Below are positions 29,340 through 39,487 of a stretch of 64,000 nt of DNA, piece after piece. The DNA is from Komagataeibacter sp. FNDCF1. Lineage in GTDB: Bacteria > Pseudomonadota > Alphaproteobacteria > Acetobacterales > Acetobacteraceae. A program made the translations under genes and the position numbers. Below the pieces are notes generated by a model that saw only the letters and a list, made by a program, of their open reading frames with translations, searched no databases and was not told the DNA's origin. The stretch covers positions 499,001 to 563,000 of the forward strand of contig NZ_JAIWOT010000001.1 in NCBI RefSeq assembly GCF_021295335.1, in the 5' to 3' direction. The first letter of the stretch is position 1. The number at the start of each line of letters is the position of its first letter.

Positions 29340-30911
29340 TCAGGATGGATGGGCGGGCACTGCACTGCCAGCAGGAGCACTGCCCCGCGTGCCGTCCGCC
29401 GGGGTGGGGGAGGGAGCAAGCTGCGTGGTGCGGGTGTCCCTGCCCGCCGCCATGGCGGGTGCCGCCGGAAGCCAGCCGCCCTCGAACCCCGCGCGCTCCA
29501 GCCCCGCGCGGATATAGGGATTGCGCTTCATTACGTTCCATACCAGCCCGGTGCGCCAGTTCTCGATCATGAGCAGGATCGGCCCCTGGTCAATGCCCAG
29601 ATATTCGCTGTCGGTCCAGTAGGACCGGCCGCTGTGGAAACTGGGGTTGAACGCATCGACAAAACCATAGCGGCCATAGATTTTCCGGCCGTAGCGGTTC
29701 TTCATGTCACGCAGGGTGGGCAGCACGATCTCGGGGGCGAAGGCAATGGAACCGGCGGCGGCGGTGGGAGCGATGGTGCCATCGTCCTGCGTGTAATCGC
29801 GGCCCGCGCCACGGGCGGAATAGGACAGGAAATGCCGGTCCTGCCCATCCAGCTTCTGTGTGATCTCGCCCGGTCCGTCACAGGCGGTCAGGCCCCATGT
29901 GGTGGCGCTGTAGCCCTGCCATTTTCCGGGATTGGCCACGGCATAGGCCTGCTGGGCATAGACGGCGCGGCGACTGTTCTCGAAATAGTCGATCTGCTTG
30001 CCGCGCGCCCATTCATCGCGCACGCCACGGAAGTCGATCCAGGCATGGCTGTACTGATGGCCGAACAGGGGCGCGAAGTTGAGGAAGGTCTGCCCGTAAT
30101 AATCCCCCCAGCGCTGGTTGTTGGTGGCAAGCCACGCCTGCCATGACGTCGGCTCCAGCCCGTGCGTGGGCGAACCCAGTCCAAGGATATAGGCCATCAT
30201 GCCCTCGCTGTAGCCTTCCCAGTAGCTTGGAATAAACTGGTGCTCGGGACTCCAGCCCATGCTCAGCCGGTTGTCGGGGCGTTTCATCCACTGCCAGTCC
30301 ACACGCCTGTAAAGCCGGTCGGCCAGATCACGGATCCCGGCTTCGAGCGGGGTATCGCGGTCATAGAAGGACTGGGCGAACAGCACGCCCTCCATCAGCA
30401 GTGCGGTGTCGATGCTGGAGAGTTCTATGTCATGGCTGTAGCGCTGCCCGTTCCCCCTGTTCAGGAAATGGTAATAGAACCCCCTGTAACCCATGGCCCC
30501 GTCGGGGCTGTCGTTCTGCGGCCCGTCCATCAGGTAGCGCAGCGTGGCCAGCGTACGGGTGGCCGCCTGTGCGCGGGTAATGTAGCCGCGCGTGGCGCCA
30601 ATGCCATATGCCGTCAGGCCGAAACCGATGGAGGCGACACTGCTGAAGGTCTGGGCGGCGGGGTAGCGGTCCGGCACAAGCCCGGTCCCGGGATCGGCTG
30701 AATCCCAGAACCACTGGAAGGTCCGGCGTTCCAGGTCACTGATCATGGCCATGTCGGCGGGACTGGCGGCGTGGGCCGCAGGCAGGGTGGCGGTGACCCC
30801 GGATGTGACCGGCTGTTCGGCGGCAGGCGCGGGTGTGCCGCACAGCGATGTGCAATAGATCAGGGCCGATATGAAAACACCCGCATGGCCCCCCGTCATA
30901 CGAGGTCGCAA
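29340..30911 (-). CDS. Exported glucoamylase-like glycoside hydrolase (Pfam Glycoamylase/GH144-type)
   Basis: 523 residues with an N-terminal hydrophobic export signal (GVFISALIYCTSLCGTPAPAAE), so periplasmic or secreted. The (alpha/alpha)6-type body shows DLERRTFQWFWDSADPGTGLVPDR near the start, a helix-rich centre (SYWEGYSEGMMAYILGLGSP), DYTQDDGTIAPTAAAGSIAFAPE, and EYLGIDQGPILLMIENWRTG near the end, all typical of the glucoamylase-like/GH144 family acting on beta-1,2- or related glucans. The start is a TTG at 30911 with AGGAG 8 nt upstream; the ATG at 30899 would leave a spacing of about 20. Monocistronic between two unrelated genes. Family good, substrate unknown. Confidence 0.85.
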   Translation of the reverse strand: MRPRMTGGHAGVFISALIYCTSLCGTPAPAAEQPVTSGVTATLPAAHAASPADMAMISDLERRTFQWFWDSADPGTGLVPDRYPAAQTFSSVASIGFGLTAYGIGATRGYITRAQAATRTLATLRYLMDGPQNDSPDGAMGYRGFYYHFLNRGNGQRYSHDIELSSIDTALLMEGVLFAQSFYDRDTPLEAGIRDLADRLYRRVDWQWMKRPDNRLSMGWSPEHQFIPSYWEGYSEGMMAYILGLGSPTHGLEPTSWQAWLATNNQRWGDYYGQTFLNFAPLFGHQYSHAWIDFRGVRDEWARGKQIDYFENSRRAVYAQQAYAVANPGKWQGYSATTWGLTACDGPGEITQKLDGQDRHFLSYSARGAGRDYTQDDGTIAPTAAAGSIAFAPEIVLPTLRDMKNRYGRKIYGRYGFVDAFNPSFHSGRSYWTDSEYLGIDQGPILLMIENWRTGLVWNVMKRNPYIRAGLERAGFEGGWLPAAPAMAAGRDTRTTQLAPSPTPADGTRGSAPAGSAVPAHPS

Positions 30912-31086
30912 AGCCCAGTCTCCTGCCCGTTATGCCCTGTCTTTATGAATTCAGATCGGCGCGGAAGGCAAGATCCCCACAGGGCTCTGGCGTCAGGAGT
31001 TGAATTGCAAAGTGTAACGGTTGCATGGAGACAGCCGACTATGGCGTGCGCTAGGAACGGGTGAAAACCCGCCCTGTCACGATCTG

Positions 31087-31893
31087 TCAGCCGAAACGGA
31101 AGCCCGACAGGGCCTTGCCCATCACGGTATCGCTGTAGTCACGCACGCCACGGTCCTGCCCCGCGGCCCCGGCGGCGAACATGAGCGGCAGCAGATGTTC
31201 GGGGCGGGGGTGGCAGATATGGGCGCCCGGTGCGTGCTCCCAGTGGGTCAGGGCGTCGTTGCGGATATCGGGTGCGGCTTCCACCGCGCGGGCAAGCCAC
31301 GTGTCGAAAGCGTGCGATACCTCATTGGACTGCGGATTGCCGCCCATGAAATGATGCAGGTTGTGATAGGTCATGCCCGTGCCCACGATCAGTACGTTCT
31401 GCGCGCGTAGCGGCCGGAGTGCCGCGCCGGTCCGCAGTTCCATGGCCGCGCTCAGGTCACGTTGCAGCGACAGTTCCACCACGGGAATATCCGCCTGCCC
31501 GAAGGCAAGCATGAACGGGATGAACACCCCGTGATCAAGGCCGCGTGCAGGGTCTTCCGCTGTGGCCATGCCCGCCCCTTCCAGCAGGTGACGGACCTGT
31601 GTCGCAAGCGTGGGTGATCCGGGGGCGGGGTAGCGCAACCGGTAGGTATGGGCTGGAAAGCCGTGATAATCATAAATCAGGGGCGGGTGGGGGCTGGATG
31701 TCACGGTGGGCACGCCGGTTTCCCAATGGCCTGACATGACGACAATCCCGTCAGGCCGCCGGGGCAGGGTGGCGGCAATGCCGCGCAGGTGGGCGGCCAT
31801 GCGGTCCCACGTATCGGGCCAGTCCATGAAGAAGCACGGCCCGCCCCCGTGGGGCAGGAACAGGACCGGCTGGATGGCGGATTGCTGTTCCAT
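31087..31893 (-). CDS. DODA-type extradiol ring-opening dioxygenase (LigB superfamily)
   Basis: 268 residues, a compact LigB-fold, Fe(II)/Zn-dependent enzyme related to 4,5-DOPA dioxygenase (YgiD). Metal-binding His residues are visible in FLPHGGGPCFF (N-terminus), IVVMSGHWET and LDHGVFIPFMLAF, with further conserved GTGMTYHNLHHF. GGGAGGG lies just upstream of the ATG at 31893. Bacterial homologues often act on uncharacterised catechols. The neighbouring D-aminoacylase-like gene upstream on the same strand is 130 bases away, so cotranscription is possible but not shown. Confidence 0.88.
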   Translation of the reverse strand: MEQQSAIQPVLFLPHGGGPCFFMDWPDTWDRMAAHLRGIAATLPRRPDGIVVMSGHWETGVPTVTSSPHPPLIYDYHGFPAHTYRLRYPAPGSPTLATQVRHLLEGAGMATAEDPARGLDHGVFIPFMLAFGQADIPVVELSLQRDLSAAMELRTGAALRPLRAQNVLIVGTGMTYHNLHHFMGGNPQSNEVSHAFDTWLARAVEAAPDIRNDALTHWEHAPGAHICHPRPEHLLPLMFAAGAAGQDRGVRDYSDTVMGKALSGFRFG

Positions 31894-32023
31894 GCGGATA
31901 CCCTCCCGGCGTGGGCCATAGGCTGCGCGGCATCATCGCGTGTGTCATGGCACGATGCCACGAAAATGTTCAGGTTCCTGCCGCCACCGTTATCATGCGG
32001 GCAATGCGGATGGCCGGGGCCGG

Positions 32024-33913
32024 TCAGCGATACGCCCGCTCAAGCGGATGCTCCCTGGAGCGCATCACCCGGCCATAGGCCTGCTGGCCGAAGCCGCTGG
32101 CGTAATCGGTGCCTGTCCATGCTGTCGTGCCGCCAATCATCACATGGCGTACGACCCCCGTGGGGCGGTTGATCACCTGCCTGCACCCGAACTGGGCGCG
32201 ATAGGTGAAGGCGTAGGTTTCCTCCGGGTTCCAGGCATGCAGCGCCAGGGGGTCGATCACGCACAGATCCGCCTGCGCGCCGACCTTTATGGTCCCGGCA
32301 TTGAGGTTGAAGAAGGCGGCCGGCAGTCCGGTCAGCCTGTGCACGGCGGAGGTCACGGCGTGCATGCCATCTTCCTGCGCGATCTTGAGAAAGCGCAGGT
32401 TGCCATCATAAAAACCGATATTGGCCAGATGGGCGCCACTGTCATTGAAGCCCGGCAGGGTCTGCGGGTTGAACAGCAGTTTTTTCAGGATATCCGGGTT
32501 ACGGTTGGCAAAGGTCGTCTCCCACCGCAGGGCGGTATCCCACTGCCGCAGCAGATGGAGGATGAATGTGGCGTCATCGCCCACCGGGTCGGGGAAGGTG
32601 GCAAAGAACCGGGCTTCCGCCTGGTCGGCGGCCCCATGTCGGCCCCGTGTCTTCTGCCAGCGCCGCAGACGGTCATAGGGACCCTGCAGGGTCTGGCCAT
32701 CCCACTGCGACAGCGGGCATTCGGCGACCTTCATGTCCGCAAGGTTGCGGGTCAGCACCGTTTCCTCCTGCCGCACCAGCCTGCGCAGCCGCGCCAGTGA
32801 CCAGCCTGTCTTTCCCTTCATCCACATCTCGCGGAAGGATGCGATCCACTGTGGATCATCCATGATGCGCGCGCGCCCTTCACGGTCATCCAGTTCGCGT
32901 TCGTTCAGGCCCCGCAGTGCGGGAATCTCGTCGGCAAGGGGATTGATCGCCCCGTCACTCCATACCCTGAAGGAGCCGGACAGCACCTGAAAGCGGAAAA
33001 TTCCCTTCAGGACCCTGGAATTGAGGATGGCGGACAGCATCAGGCACATGCCGACCGCAGCGCGGTTGGTCTGCAGGTCGATGGCAGCAAGCACGGTTGT
33101 CCTGAGCGGGCGTCCGAACAGCCGCCCGCTGGTCAGCAGGAAGGCGCGCACGGCCTCGATGATGTCATCCTTGGGCGGTGTTGCCTGCCACACGCGACCG
33201 TAGCGGCGCACCACGCCGGTCAACTGCTTCAGTTCCCTGTAGCCTGCGTACTGCGTGGGGATCTTGCGCTTCTTGTGCGGATCGTTGGCCAGGAAGTGAA
33301 AGGGCAGCGCATCGGTGGAAAAACCGGCATATCCCTGCGCCATGCCCGCATCCAGCAGCCGTTCCATGCGCCCGCGCTCACGCCGCGTGGGGCTGCGGCT
33401 TATGGACTGCTGCAGGCCCATCACCTCGATACGGAGCATGGAATGCGGAATGAGCGGAACGATGTTCGGACCCAGCGACAGGCTGGAAAGATGGTCAAGA
33501 TAGCCCTGTGAATCCGACCATGTACAGGTATTGGCCACCTTGCCCAGCACGGTCTTGGGCATGTTCTCCACGCGGGCGAAGCAGTCCACGATCGGGTCTT
33601 CCCCGTCGCGGCGCTGGTTGCCGTAGGTGACCCCGATCGAACAGTTTCCGATCACAACCGTGGTCGTGCCATGGCGCACTACTTCCGGCAGTTCGGGGGC
33701 GATTTCCACTTCCAGGTCCAGATGGGTATGAATATCCAGCATGCCGGGCAGGAGCCACAGGCCCGTACAGTCTATCTCTGTCGTGTCGCCCTCCACCTCC
33801 AGCGCCGGGCCCATTGCGGAAATCCTGCCGCCGGATACGGCAACATCCGAAATGACGGGATTGCATCCGGTGCCATCGAACAGAAGGGCGTTTCGGTAGA
33901 CGGTATCGGGCAC
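32024..33913 (-). CDS. N-acyl-D-amino-acid deacylase/D-aminoacylase-like amidohydrolase
   Basis: About 629 residues from GTG at 33913. TIM-barrel amidohydrolase: DIHTHLDLEVE carries the HxH metal motif, followed by GTTTVVIGNCSIGV with the conserved Cys of D-aminoacylases, and GFNDSGAHLANIG near the C-terminus with the late Asp. It probably removes acyl groups from N-acyl-D-amino acids or related amides. The GTG at 33913 is preferred because GGAGG sits 5 nt upstream; the ATG at 33925, four codons earlier, overlaps that SD and has none of its own. Longer N-termini have no support. Slightly long for the family (usual 480-580). Confidence 0.82.
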   Translation of the reverse strand: MPDTVYRNALLFDGTGCNPVISDVAVSGGRISAMGPALEVEGDTTEIDCTGLWLLPGMLDIHTHLDLEVEIAPELPEVVRHGTTTVVIGNCSIGVTYGNQRRDGEDPIVDCFARVENMPKTVLGKVANTCTWSDSQGYLDHLSSLSLGPNIVPLIPHSMLRIEVMGLQQSISRSPTRRERGRMERLLDAGMAQGYAGFSTDALPFHFLANDPHKKRKIPTQYAGYRELKQLTGVVRRYGRVWQATPPKDDIIEAVRAFLLTSGRLFGRPLRTTVLAAIDLQTNRAAVGMCLMLSAILNSRVLKGIFRFQVLSGSFRVWSDGAINPLADEIPALRGLNERELDDREGRARIMDDPQWIASFREMWMKGKTGWSLARLRRLVRQEETVLTRNLADMKVAECPLSQWDGQTLQGPYDRLRRWQKTRGRHGAADQAEARFFATFPDPVGDDATFILHLLRQWDTALRWETTFANRNPDILKKLLFNPQTLPGFNDSGAHLANIGFYDGNLRFLKIAQEDGMHAVTSAVHRLTGLPAAFFNLNAGTIKVGAQADLCVIDPLALHAWNPEETYAFTYRAQFGCRQVINRPTGVVRHVMIGGTTAWTGTDYASGFGQQAYGRVMRSREHPLERAYR

Positions 33914-34166
33914 ACGGGCCTCCATACAGGGGTTATGACGGACAGGGCAGGGCGGGAGAATCGTGGCTTCCTGATGGCGGTGGCAACAGGTTGTGCCCCA
34001 TGCATACAACATCAGGAACCGGCGGTGGTTCCGCGATGGTGGCGCGGCGCGCGCAAAACCATGCCGGGGTACGGGTGGTTTGATGGCGGGCGTGCTGTCT
34101 GTTAAGCCTCCGCCCCTGCATGCGAGAGGAGGGAATGGTGATCGCATCCTGTTATCCGGATTACCC

Positions 34167-35090
34167 ATGGCGGCGCTGACGCGGCTTTTCCCGCTATGGG
34201 CCGTGCTCGTCTCGGTTGTGGCCGTGCTGCGTCCGGCACCCTTTGTTGCGCTGACCCCCTGCATCACCCCGTTGCTGGCGTTCATCATGTTTACCATGGG
34301 GGTAACGCTGGGAGTAGGGGATTTCGTGCGGATTGCGCGCCGTCCGGCCCCGGTTCTGGCGGGCGTGGCGCTGCATTACCTGGTCATGCCGCTGGCGGCA
34401 TGGGTTATCGCGCGGCTCATGCACATGCCGCCCATGCTGGCGACCGGCATGGTACTGGTGGGGTGCGTGTCCAGCGGCACGGCGTCCAATGTCATGATCT
34501 ACCTGTCACGCGGCGATGTGGCGCTGTCGGTCAGCATCAGCATGCTGTCCACGCTGGTGGGCATCGTGGCGACACCGGTGCTGACCCGATTCTATGTATC
34601 CGCCGGGGTCAGTGTCGATAGCTGGGGGCTGTTCCGTAGTATTGTGGAAATCGTGGCCCTGCCGGTCATGGGCGGGGTGATGGTGAACGCGACATGCGCG
34701 CATCTGGTCCGCAGGGTGGAACCGGTCCTGCCGCTGGTTGCCATGGTGTCGATCATGGCCATCATCGGCAGCATTGTCGGCGGTGTGGCGCCAGCGCTTG
34801 GCACGGTCGGCCCGCTCGTGCTGGTGGGGGTGGTGCTGCATAACGCGACCGGCCTGCTGGGCGGGTACTGGGGCGGCCGCCTGCTGGGGTTTGACGAGTC
34901 CGTCTGCCGCACCCTGGCGCTGGAGGTCGGCATGCAGAATTCCGGCCTGGCGGCCACGCTGGGACGGCTTTATTTCTCGCCGCTTGCGGCCCTGCCGGGC
35001 GCCGTGTTCTCCGTATGGCACAACATATCGGGCTCGGCGCTGGCAGCACTATGGGCGGGCCGTCCCTTGCGTGGCCGGGACCCTGCCTGA
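34167..35090 (+). CDS. Bile acid:sodium symporter (BASS) family transporter
   Basis: 307 residues, about ten hydrophobic helices. Conserved BASS features: [18 protein letters not shown] in the first part, [24 protein letters not shown] (the crossed-helix substrate region) and [17 protein letters not shown] near the C-terminal inverted repeat. Bacterial members transport organic acids, pantoate, sulfonates or bile acids with Na+; the substrate here is open. The ATG at 34167 begins [11 protein letters not shown] and lacks a strong SD; AGAGGAGGG at about 34127 points to another frame. It is divergent from the D-aminoacylase-like gene, sharing about 240 bases of upstream DNA. Confidence 0.88.
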   Translation: MAALTRLFPLWAVLVSVVAVLRPAPFVALTPCITPLLAFIMFTMGVTLGVGDFVRIARRPAPVLAGVALHYLVMPLAAWVIARLMHMPPMLATGMVLVGCVSSGTASNVMIYLSRGDVALSVSISMLSTLVGIVATPVLTRFYVSAGVSVDSWGLFRSIVEIVALPVMGGVMVNATCAHLVRRVEPVLPLVAMVSIMAIIGSIVGGVAPALGTVGPLVLVGVVLHNATGLLGGYWGGRLLGFDESVCRTLALEVGMQNSGLAATLGRLYFSPLAALPGAVFSVWHNISGSALAALWAGRPLRGRDPA

Positions 35091-35125
35091 AGCCACGGGC
35101 AATCCGGTCACGCAGGGCGCGAGGT

Positions 35126-35314
35126 TCAGGGCGTGGGCGCCGTACCGGGCGGGTAGAACAGCAGGAACAGCACGATGATGATCAGGACGATGGGCAGCAG
35201 GCCCAGGCCATTGAAGCCCGTGCTCCTGGGGCCTCCATACCAGCCGGAACGGAAGCCATAGCCCCCACCCCCGATGGCGAAGATGAGCAGGATGATGATG
35301 AGAAGGGTCAGCAT
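35126..35314 (-). CDS. Small two-helix membrane protein (DUF3309-like)
   Basis: 62 residues: hydrophobic helix MLTLLIIILLIFAIGGGGYG, a Gly/Arg/Ser-rich loop (FRSGWYGGPRSTGFNG), second helix LLPIVLIIIVLFLLFYPPG. This pattern resembles the short DUF3309-type proteins of alphaproteobacteria, of unknown function. Start at 35314 with GGAG 7 nt upstream (GGAGTTTTCCC-ATG); five extra upstream codons are not needed. It is convergent with the BASS-family gene. Coding status is likely, role unknown. Confidence 0.65.
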   Translation of the reverse strand: MLTLLIIILLIFAIGGGGYGFRSGWYGGPRSTGFNGLGLLPIVLIIIVLFLLFYPPGTAPTP

Positions 35315-35458
35315 GGGAAAACTCCACAAAATGCCTGTCCACCCAACGTGGCCCGGTCATGATGGTTGCCCGTCGCCATGGCATGCGATCCGGTGCAGGC
35401 TGGATTTCGACCCTCCGGTTCCCATATGCCCCGTATCCGCCTTCCGTCATGCCGAGAT

Positions 35459-36472
35459 ATGCCGATGATCCCGTTCTCCGTTCTTGACCTGTCGCTCATC
35501 ACACGCGGGCATGGCCCGGCGGATGCCTTCCGCAATACGCTGGACCTTGCACGGCTGGCCGAAAGCCTTGGCTGCGCACGCTACTGGCTGGCTGAACATC
35601 ATGGCATGCCGGGCATTGCCTCCGCCGCAACGGGTATCCTGATCGGGCAGGTGGCGGCGGCGACACGCCATATCCGCGTGGGTGCCGGCGGGATCATGCT
35701 GCCCAATCATTCCCCGCTGGTCATAGCCGAGCAGTTCGGCACGCTTGAAAGCCTTTTTCCGGGCCGGATCGACCTTGGGCTTGGCCGCGCGCCGGGTTCG
35801 GACCAGCGCACCGCGCACGCCCTGCGGCGTGACCCGCACGCGCCGGAGCGTTTTGCCCACGATGTGGAAGAACTGCTCCATTATTTTGAACCCGCCAGCG
35901 AGCAGGATACCCATCTGGTCCGCGCCATTCCCGGCGCGGGGCTGCAGGTGCCGGTCTGGCTGCTGGGGTCTTCGCTATTTTCCGCCGTTCTGGCAGCACA
36001 ACTGGGTCTGCCCTACGCCTTCGCTTCCCATTTCGCGCCAGCCCGGATGGAGGAGGCGATCACCCTCTACCGCCACCGCTTCACCCCATCCGCACGCTGC
36101 CCGAAACCCCATGTCATGCTGGGCGTGAACATGATCGCGGCTGACAGCGTGGAGGAAGCCGGGCATCTCGCCACATCGCTCCAGCAGTATTTCATCGCAC
36201 TCCGCCGCGGGCGGCCCATTGCCTTTCCGCCGCCGGTTGCCGATACCACCGGCCTGTGGTCGGCAGGGGAGCAGGCCATGCTGGACCATGCGCTGGCCTG
36301 CACCCTTGCGGGCTCGGCCGATACGATCACGCGGCGGCTGGCGGCGTTCATCAGCCGCCATCAGCCTGATGAACTGCTGCTGGCGCTGCCGGTGTACGAC
36401 CATGCGCTGCGGCGGCGCTCACTCGAACTGGCCATGACCCTGCGCGACGGACTGGCGGCAGGTATGGCCTGA
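35459..36472 (+). CDS. Luciferase-like monooxygenase (flavin-dependent, MsnO8-like)
   Basis: 337 residues. Bacterial luciferase-family TIM barrel: [11 protein letters not shown] start, [51 protein letters not shown] and [14 protein letters not shown] are the standard family signatures. FMN reduced by a separate reductase is the expected cofactor; the natural substrate is unknown. Start is ATG 35459 (second choice ATG 35465, two codons on); SD is weak (GCCGAGAT). Converges with the hydratase-like gene across about 97 bases containing a 14-bp GC palindrome (36511-36524). Confidence 0.88.
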   Translation: MPMIPFSVLDLSLITRGHGPADAFRNTLDLARLAESLGCARYWLAEHHGMPGIASAATGILIGQVAAATRHIRVGAGGIMLPNHSPLVIAEQFGTLESLFPGRIDLGLGRAPGSDQRTAHALRRDPHAPERFAHDVEELLHYFEPASEQDTHLVRAIPGAGLQVPVWLLGSSLFSAVLAAQLGLPYAFASHFAPARMEEAITLYRHRFTPSARCPKPHVMLGVNMIAADSVEEAGHLATSLQQYFIALRRGRPIAFPPPVADTTGLWSAGEQAMLDHALACTLAGSADTITRRLAAFISRHQPDELLLALPVYDHALRRRSLELAMTLRDGLAAGMA

Positions 36473-36569
36473 AGGCCGCCATATCATCGCATCGGCCGCA
36501 AACCGTCATATCCCGCCGGCGGGAGCATGGTTACGGTAATATCGGCCCGTCTGCCGCGTTGCCGCGCAT

Positions 36570-37331
36570 TCAGGCCAGATGGGCCGTGACCTGACCGATG
36601 GAGGGAAAGCTGGCCTTGACATCGGTGCCATGGCCCACAAAAACCGTGCCCGTGGCCGAACCCGTGGTGACAAGACAGCCTGCGGCCATGCCCAGCCCCC
36701 GCTGTGACGCATGGTTGGCCAGCCAGACCAGCAGGCGCAGCGGGTCACCTGCGGCATTGCCGCCCACATGGTCGGCCACGGTCCTGTCATCGACTGTCAG
36801 CACCACCCGTTCTTCAGCCGGGTTGACCCTCTCCCATGCCGGCTGGCCAAGGCCCACGATCAGCGCGCCATGGCTCTGCTGGTCAGCCATGTGCAACAGC
36901 CTGTGCTGGGAGCCGGGTTCTTCAAACCGGGTATCGATGATCTCGATGACGGGATGGATCGTGCCGATGGCCGCCAGCACTTCCGCGCGCGTATACCCTT
37001 CGGGCCGTGCAGGCAGGGCATGGGCGAAGCGGTAGCCGATCTCGCCTTCCACCCCGAGGTGGCGGCACAGGTCAGGGGGTACCGTGGCGCCGGTGGTGAA
37101 CATGGTGGCGGTATGGATGGGTGCCGCACCGGGTTCGGCCTGTGGCCCGTCAGCCCCGACTTTCCACCCGCCAATCGGCCCCAGGAAGCCGCCAACCGCA
37201 TCCTGCACCGCACAGGCACCGGCCACGTCACGGGGTACAAGGGCCGGATCGATCGTGGCGGGCGGCGGGACCTGTCCCCGTCTTACCGCAAGGAACAGTT
37301 CGGTCAGGGTAGGTATGGAAGATGTGGGCAT
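36570..37331 (-). CDS. 2-keto-4-pentenoate hydratase/FAH-superfamily protein
   Basis: 253 residues, similar to MhpD/HpaH-type hydratases. GPIGGWKVGADGP near residue 55, GEIGYRFAHALPARPEGYT with the metal-site Glu, HPVIEIIDTRFE and a C-terminal GTVFVGHGTDVKASFPSIGQV are characteristic positions of this branch of the FAH fold. The family hydrates 2-hydroxypentadienoates in aromatic meta-cleavage; here no other meta-pathway genes are adjacent except the extradiol-type gene about 5 kb away, so the role is uncertain. Start ATG 37331 with a weak GGGAAA upstream. Downstream of the ABC operon on the same strand with a 135-base gap. Confidence 0.8.
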   Translation of the reverse strand: MPTSSIPTLTELFLAVRRGQVPPPATIDPALVPRDVAGACAVQDAVGGFLGPIGGWKVGADGPQAEPGAAPIHTATMFTTGATVPPDLCRHLGVEGEIGYRFAHALPARPEGYTRAEVLAAIGTIHPVIEIIDTRFEEPGSQHRLLHMADQQSHGALIVGLGQPAWERVNPAEERVVLTVDDRTVADHVGGNAAGDPLRLLVWLANHASQRGLGMAAGCLVTTGSATGTVFVGHGTDVKASFPSIGQVTAHLA

Positions 37332-37466
37332 ATGGCAGTGTTTCCCGCTGGCAGGTCAGGGCGATACGTTGGCATACCTTCGGCCATGGTGCCATGCTTC
37401 CGGTATGCTTCGCCCCCATGCCGGGTCCATGGCGCGCGGGGCGCATGGCAGGATTGAGGGCCGGAT

Positions 37467-38459
37467 TCAGGGCGCATGATCCGGTGGCAGCGGAAAATGG
37501 CAGGCGACTTCATGGCCGGGCCGCAATGTGTGCAGCACCGGGTCTTCCCGCGCGCACCGCGCCTGCGCGACCGGGCAGCGTGCATGGAAACGGCAGCCCG
37601 TACGCGCGGCGGTGGGGCTTGGGGCATCGCCACGCAGTTCAAGGGCGCGTGTGGCCCCTACCACGGGCTGCGGCACGGCGGCCATCAGCGCCGCGGTATA
37701 GGGATGGGCCGGATGGTGCAGCACGGCGTCCGTCTGCCCCAGTTCCACGATGGCGCCAAGATACATGACCGCCACCATGCTGGAAATCTGCCGCACCACC
37801 GCAAGATCATGGGCGATGAACACATAGGTCAGCCCCAGTTCGCGCCGCAGGTCGGCAAACAGATTGACGATCTGCGCCTGCACCGACACATCCAGCGCCG
37901 AGACCGGTTCATCCGCCACCACCAGCCGGGGCGACAGCGCCAGTGCGCGGGCAATGTTGATGCGCTGACGCTGCCCGCCCGAGAATTCGTGCGGATACCG
38001 CGCCAATGCCTGAACAGGCAGGCCCACAAGGTCCATGAGTTCATGCAGCCGCGCGGTAATGGTGGCAGCCGGGCGCCTGCGGCCATCGGGGCCACGGTGG
38101 ACGCGCAGTGGCTCGGCCAGCAGGTCGCCAATGCGGCGGCGCGGGTTGAGAGAGGCGCTGGAATCCTGGAACACCATCTGCATGCGTGGCCGCAGCGCGC
38201 GCAGCCTGCGCTCGGGCAGGGTGGTGATATCGTGTCCTTCGAACAGGATCTGGCCGGAGGATACATCGGCAAGCCGCAGCATGCATCGCCCTAGCGTGGA
38301 CTTGCCACAGCCGGATTCCCCCACCAGTCCCAGCGTCTCGCCGGGCATCACACGAAGCGAGATGCCATCCACCGCCCTGAGCATGCGCCCATGCGGCAGA
38401 TGGTAGGTCTTGTGCAGGCTGCGTAGCTCCAGCAGCGGCGCGGGGGGCGTTGCGGTCAT
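37467..38459 (-). CDS. PepT-type ABC transporter ATPase (DppF/OppF-like)
   Basis: 330 residues. Walker A GESGCGKST, Q-loop FQDSSASLNP, signature FSGGQRQRINIARAL, Walker B VVADEPVSALDVS and the C-terminal oligopeptide-transporter extension with a Cys-rich CRFHARCPVAQARCARE motif (Fe-S/zinc-like Cys cluster typical of DppD/F). One of two nucleotide-binding subunits energising import. The stop of the upstream ATPase gene (38456) overlaps the start by 4 nt. Last gene of the GH32-ABC operon. Confidence 0.93.
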   Translation of the reverse strand: MTATPPAPLLELRSLHKTYHLPHGRMLRAVDGISLRVMPGETLGLVGESGCGKSTLGRCMLRLADVSSGQILFEGHDITTLPERRLRALRPRMQMVFQDSSASLNPRRRIGDLLAEPLRVHRGPDGRRRPAATITARLHELMDLVGLPVQALARYPHEFSGGQRQRINIARALALSPRLVVADEPVSALDVSVQAQIVNLFADLRRELGLTYVFIAHDLAVVRQISSMVAVMYLGAIVELGQTDAVLHHPAHPYTAALMAAVPQPVVGATRALELRGDAPSPTAARTGCRFHARCPVAQARCAREDPVLHTLRPGHEVACHFPLPPDHAP

Positions 38460-39487
38460 GCGCGGTAATCCGTCACGGGCGCGCGCGGCGGCAGGGGATG
38501 TCCCTCAACCGGAAGCACGCAGGCCGCCTGCTGGCCATGACCCACCGCCACCAGCGCTGGCGGTGCGGGGGTGCAGGCGGCATGCGCGTAGCCGCAGCGC
38601 GGGGCGAACGCGCAGCCGGTGGGGCGCGCGCCGGGTGGTGGGGGCGCACCGGCTATGGCGGGCAGGCGGTCGGGGCGGGGGCCGCGCAGGGGCGGGATGG
38701 AATCCAGCAGCCCGGCGGTATAGGGGTGGCCGGGCTGACTGAACACGCGCGCGGTCGGCCCCGTTTCCGCCATGTGGCCGGAATAGAGCACGAGCGTGCT
38801 GTCACAGGTCTGGGCCACAACCCCCATGTCATGGGTAATCAGCAGGATGGATGACCCATGCCTGCCGCGCAGCGAACGCAGCAGGTCCAGAATCTGGGCC
38901 TGCACGGTTACATCCAGGGCGGTTGTCGGTTCATCGGCAACAAGCAGGCCGGGATTGCACGACAGTGCCATGGCAATCATCGCGCGCTGGCGCAGCCCGC
39001 CCGAAAGCTGGTGCGGGTAGTGGTCCGCCATGCGGGCTGGGTCGGGCACGCCCATGTCGCCCAGAAGCCGCACGGTGCGGGCGCGGGCATTGCTGCGGGA
39101 GATTTTTTCATGGGCGCGGATCTGCTCGTCGATCTGCCAGCCTATGGTGTAGACCGGGGTGAAGGCCGTCATCGGGTCCTGGAAGATCATGGCGATGTCC
39201 CGCCCGCGCAGGCGGCGCAGGTGCTTTTGCTTCATGCCCACCAGTTCACGCCCGCGAAACAGGGCGGACCCCGTTACCTGCACGCCGGGGCTGTCGATCA
39301 GTCCCATCAGCGCCATGGCGGTCACCGACTTGCCCGATCCGGATTCCCCCACCAGCCCGACGATCTCGCCTGCCTGCACGCTGAAGGAGACATGTTCCAC
39401 GATCGGGATCATGCGCCCGCGCGCGGGAAAGCTGACACACAGGTCACGCACCGCCAGAAGGGGTGGGGCAGCGGGATCAGCCTGCAT
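38456..39487 (-). CDS. PepT-type ABC transporter ATPase (DppD/OppD-like)
   Basis: 343 residues from [11 protein letters not shown]. Walker [10 protein letters not shown]-loop [12 protein letters not shown], signature [15 protein letters not shown], Walker [15 protein letters not shown] and the C-terminal [14 protein letters not shown] cluster. Partner of the DppF-like ATPase. The ATG at 39487 overlaps the permease stop by 11 nt; a longer frame upstream would run into the permease and is rejected. Sequence suggests peptide/nickel/oligosaccharide transporter class (PepT), but the cargo depends on a binding protein that is absent here. Confidence 0.93.
   Translation of the reverse strand: MQADPAAPPLLAVRDLCVSFPARGRMIPIVEHVSFSVQAGEIVGLVGESGSGKSVTAMALMGLIDSPGVQVTGSALFRGRELVGMKQKHLRRLRGRDIAMIFQDPMTAFTPVYTIGWQIDEQIRAHEKISRSNARARTVRLLGDMGVPDPARMADHYPHQLSGGLRQRAMIAMALSCNPGLLVADEPTTALDVTVQAQILDLLRSLRGRHGSSILLITHDMGVVAQTCDSTLVLYSGHMAETGPTARVFSQPGHPYTAGLLDSIPPLRGPRPDRLPAIAGAPPPPGARPTGCAFAPRCGYAHAACTPAPPALVAVGHGQQAACVLPVEGHPLPPRAPVTDYRA

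Noticed and set aside
36511-36524. TCCCGCCGGCGGGA palindrome
   Set aside because: Loop-less 14-bp GC palindrome at a convergent gap; noted but too short to interpret.
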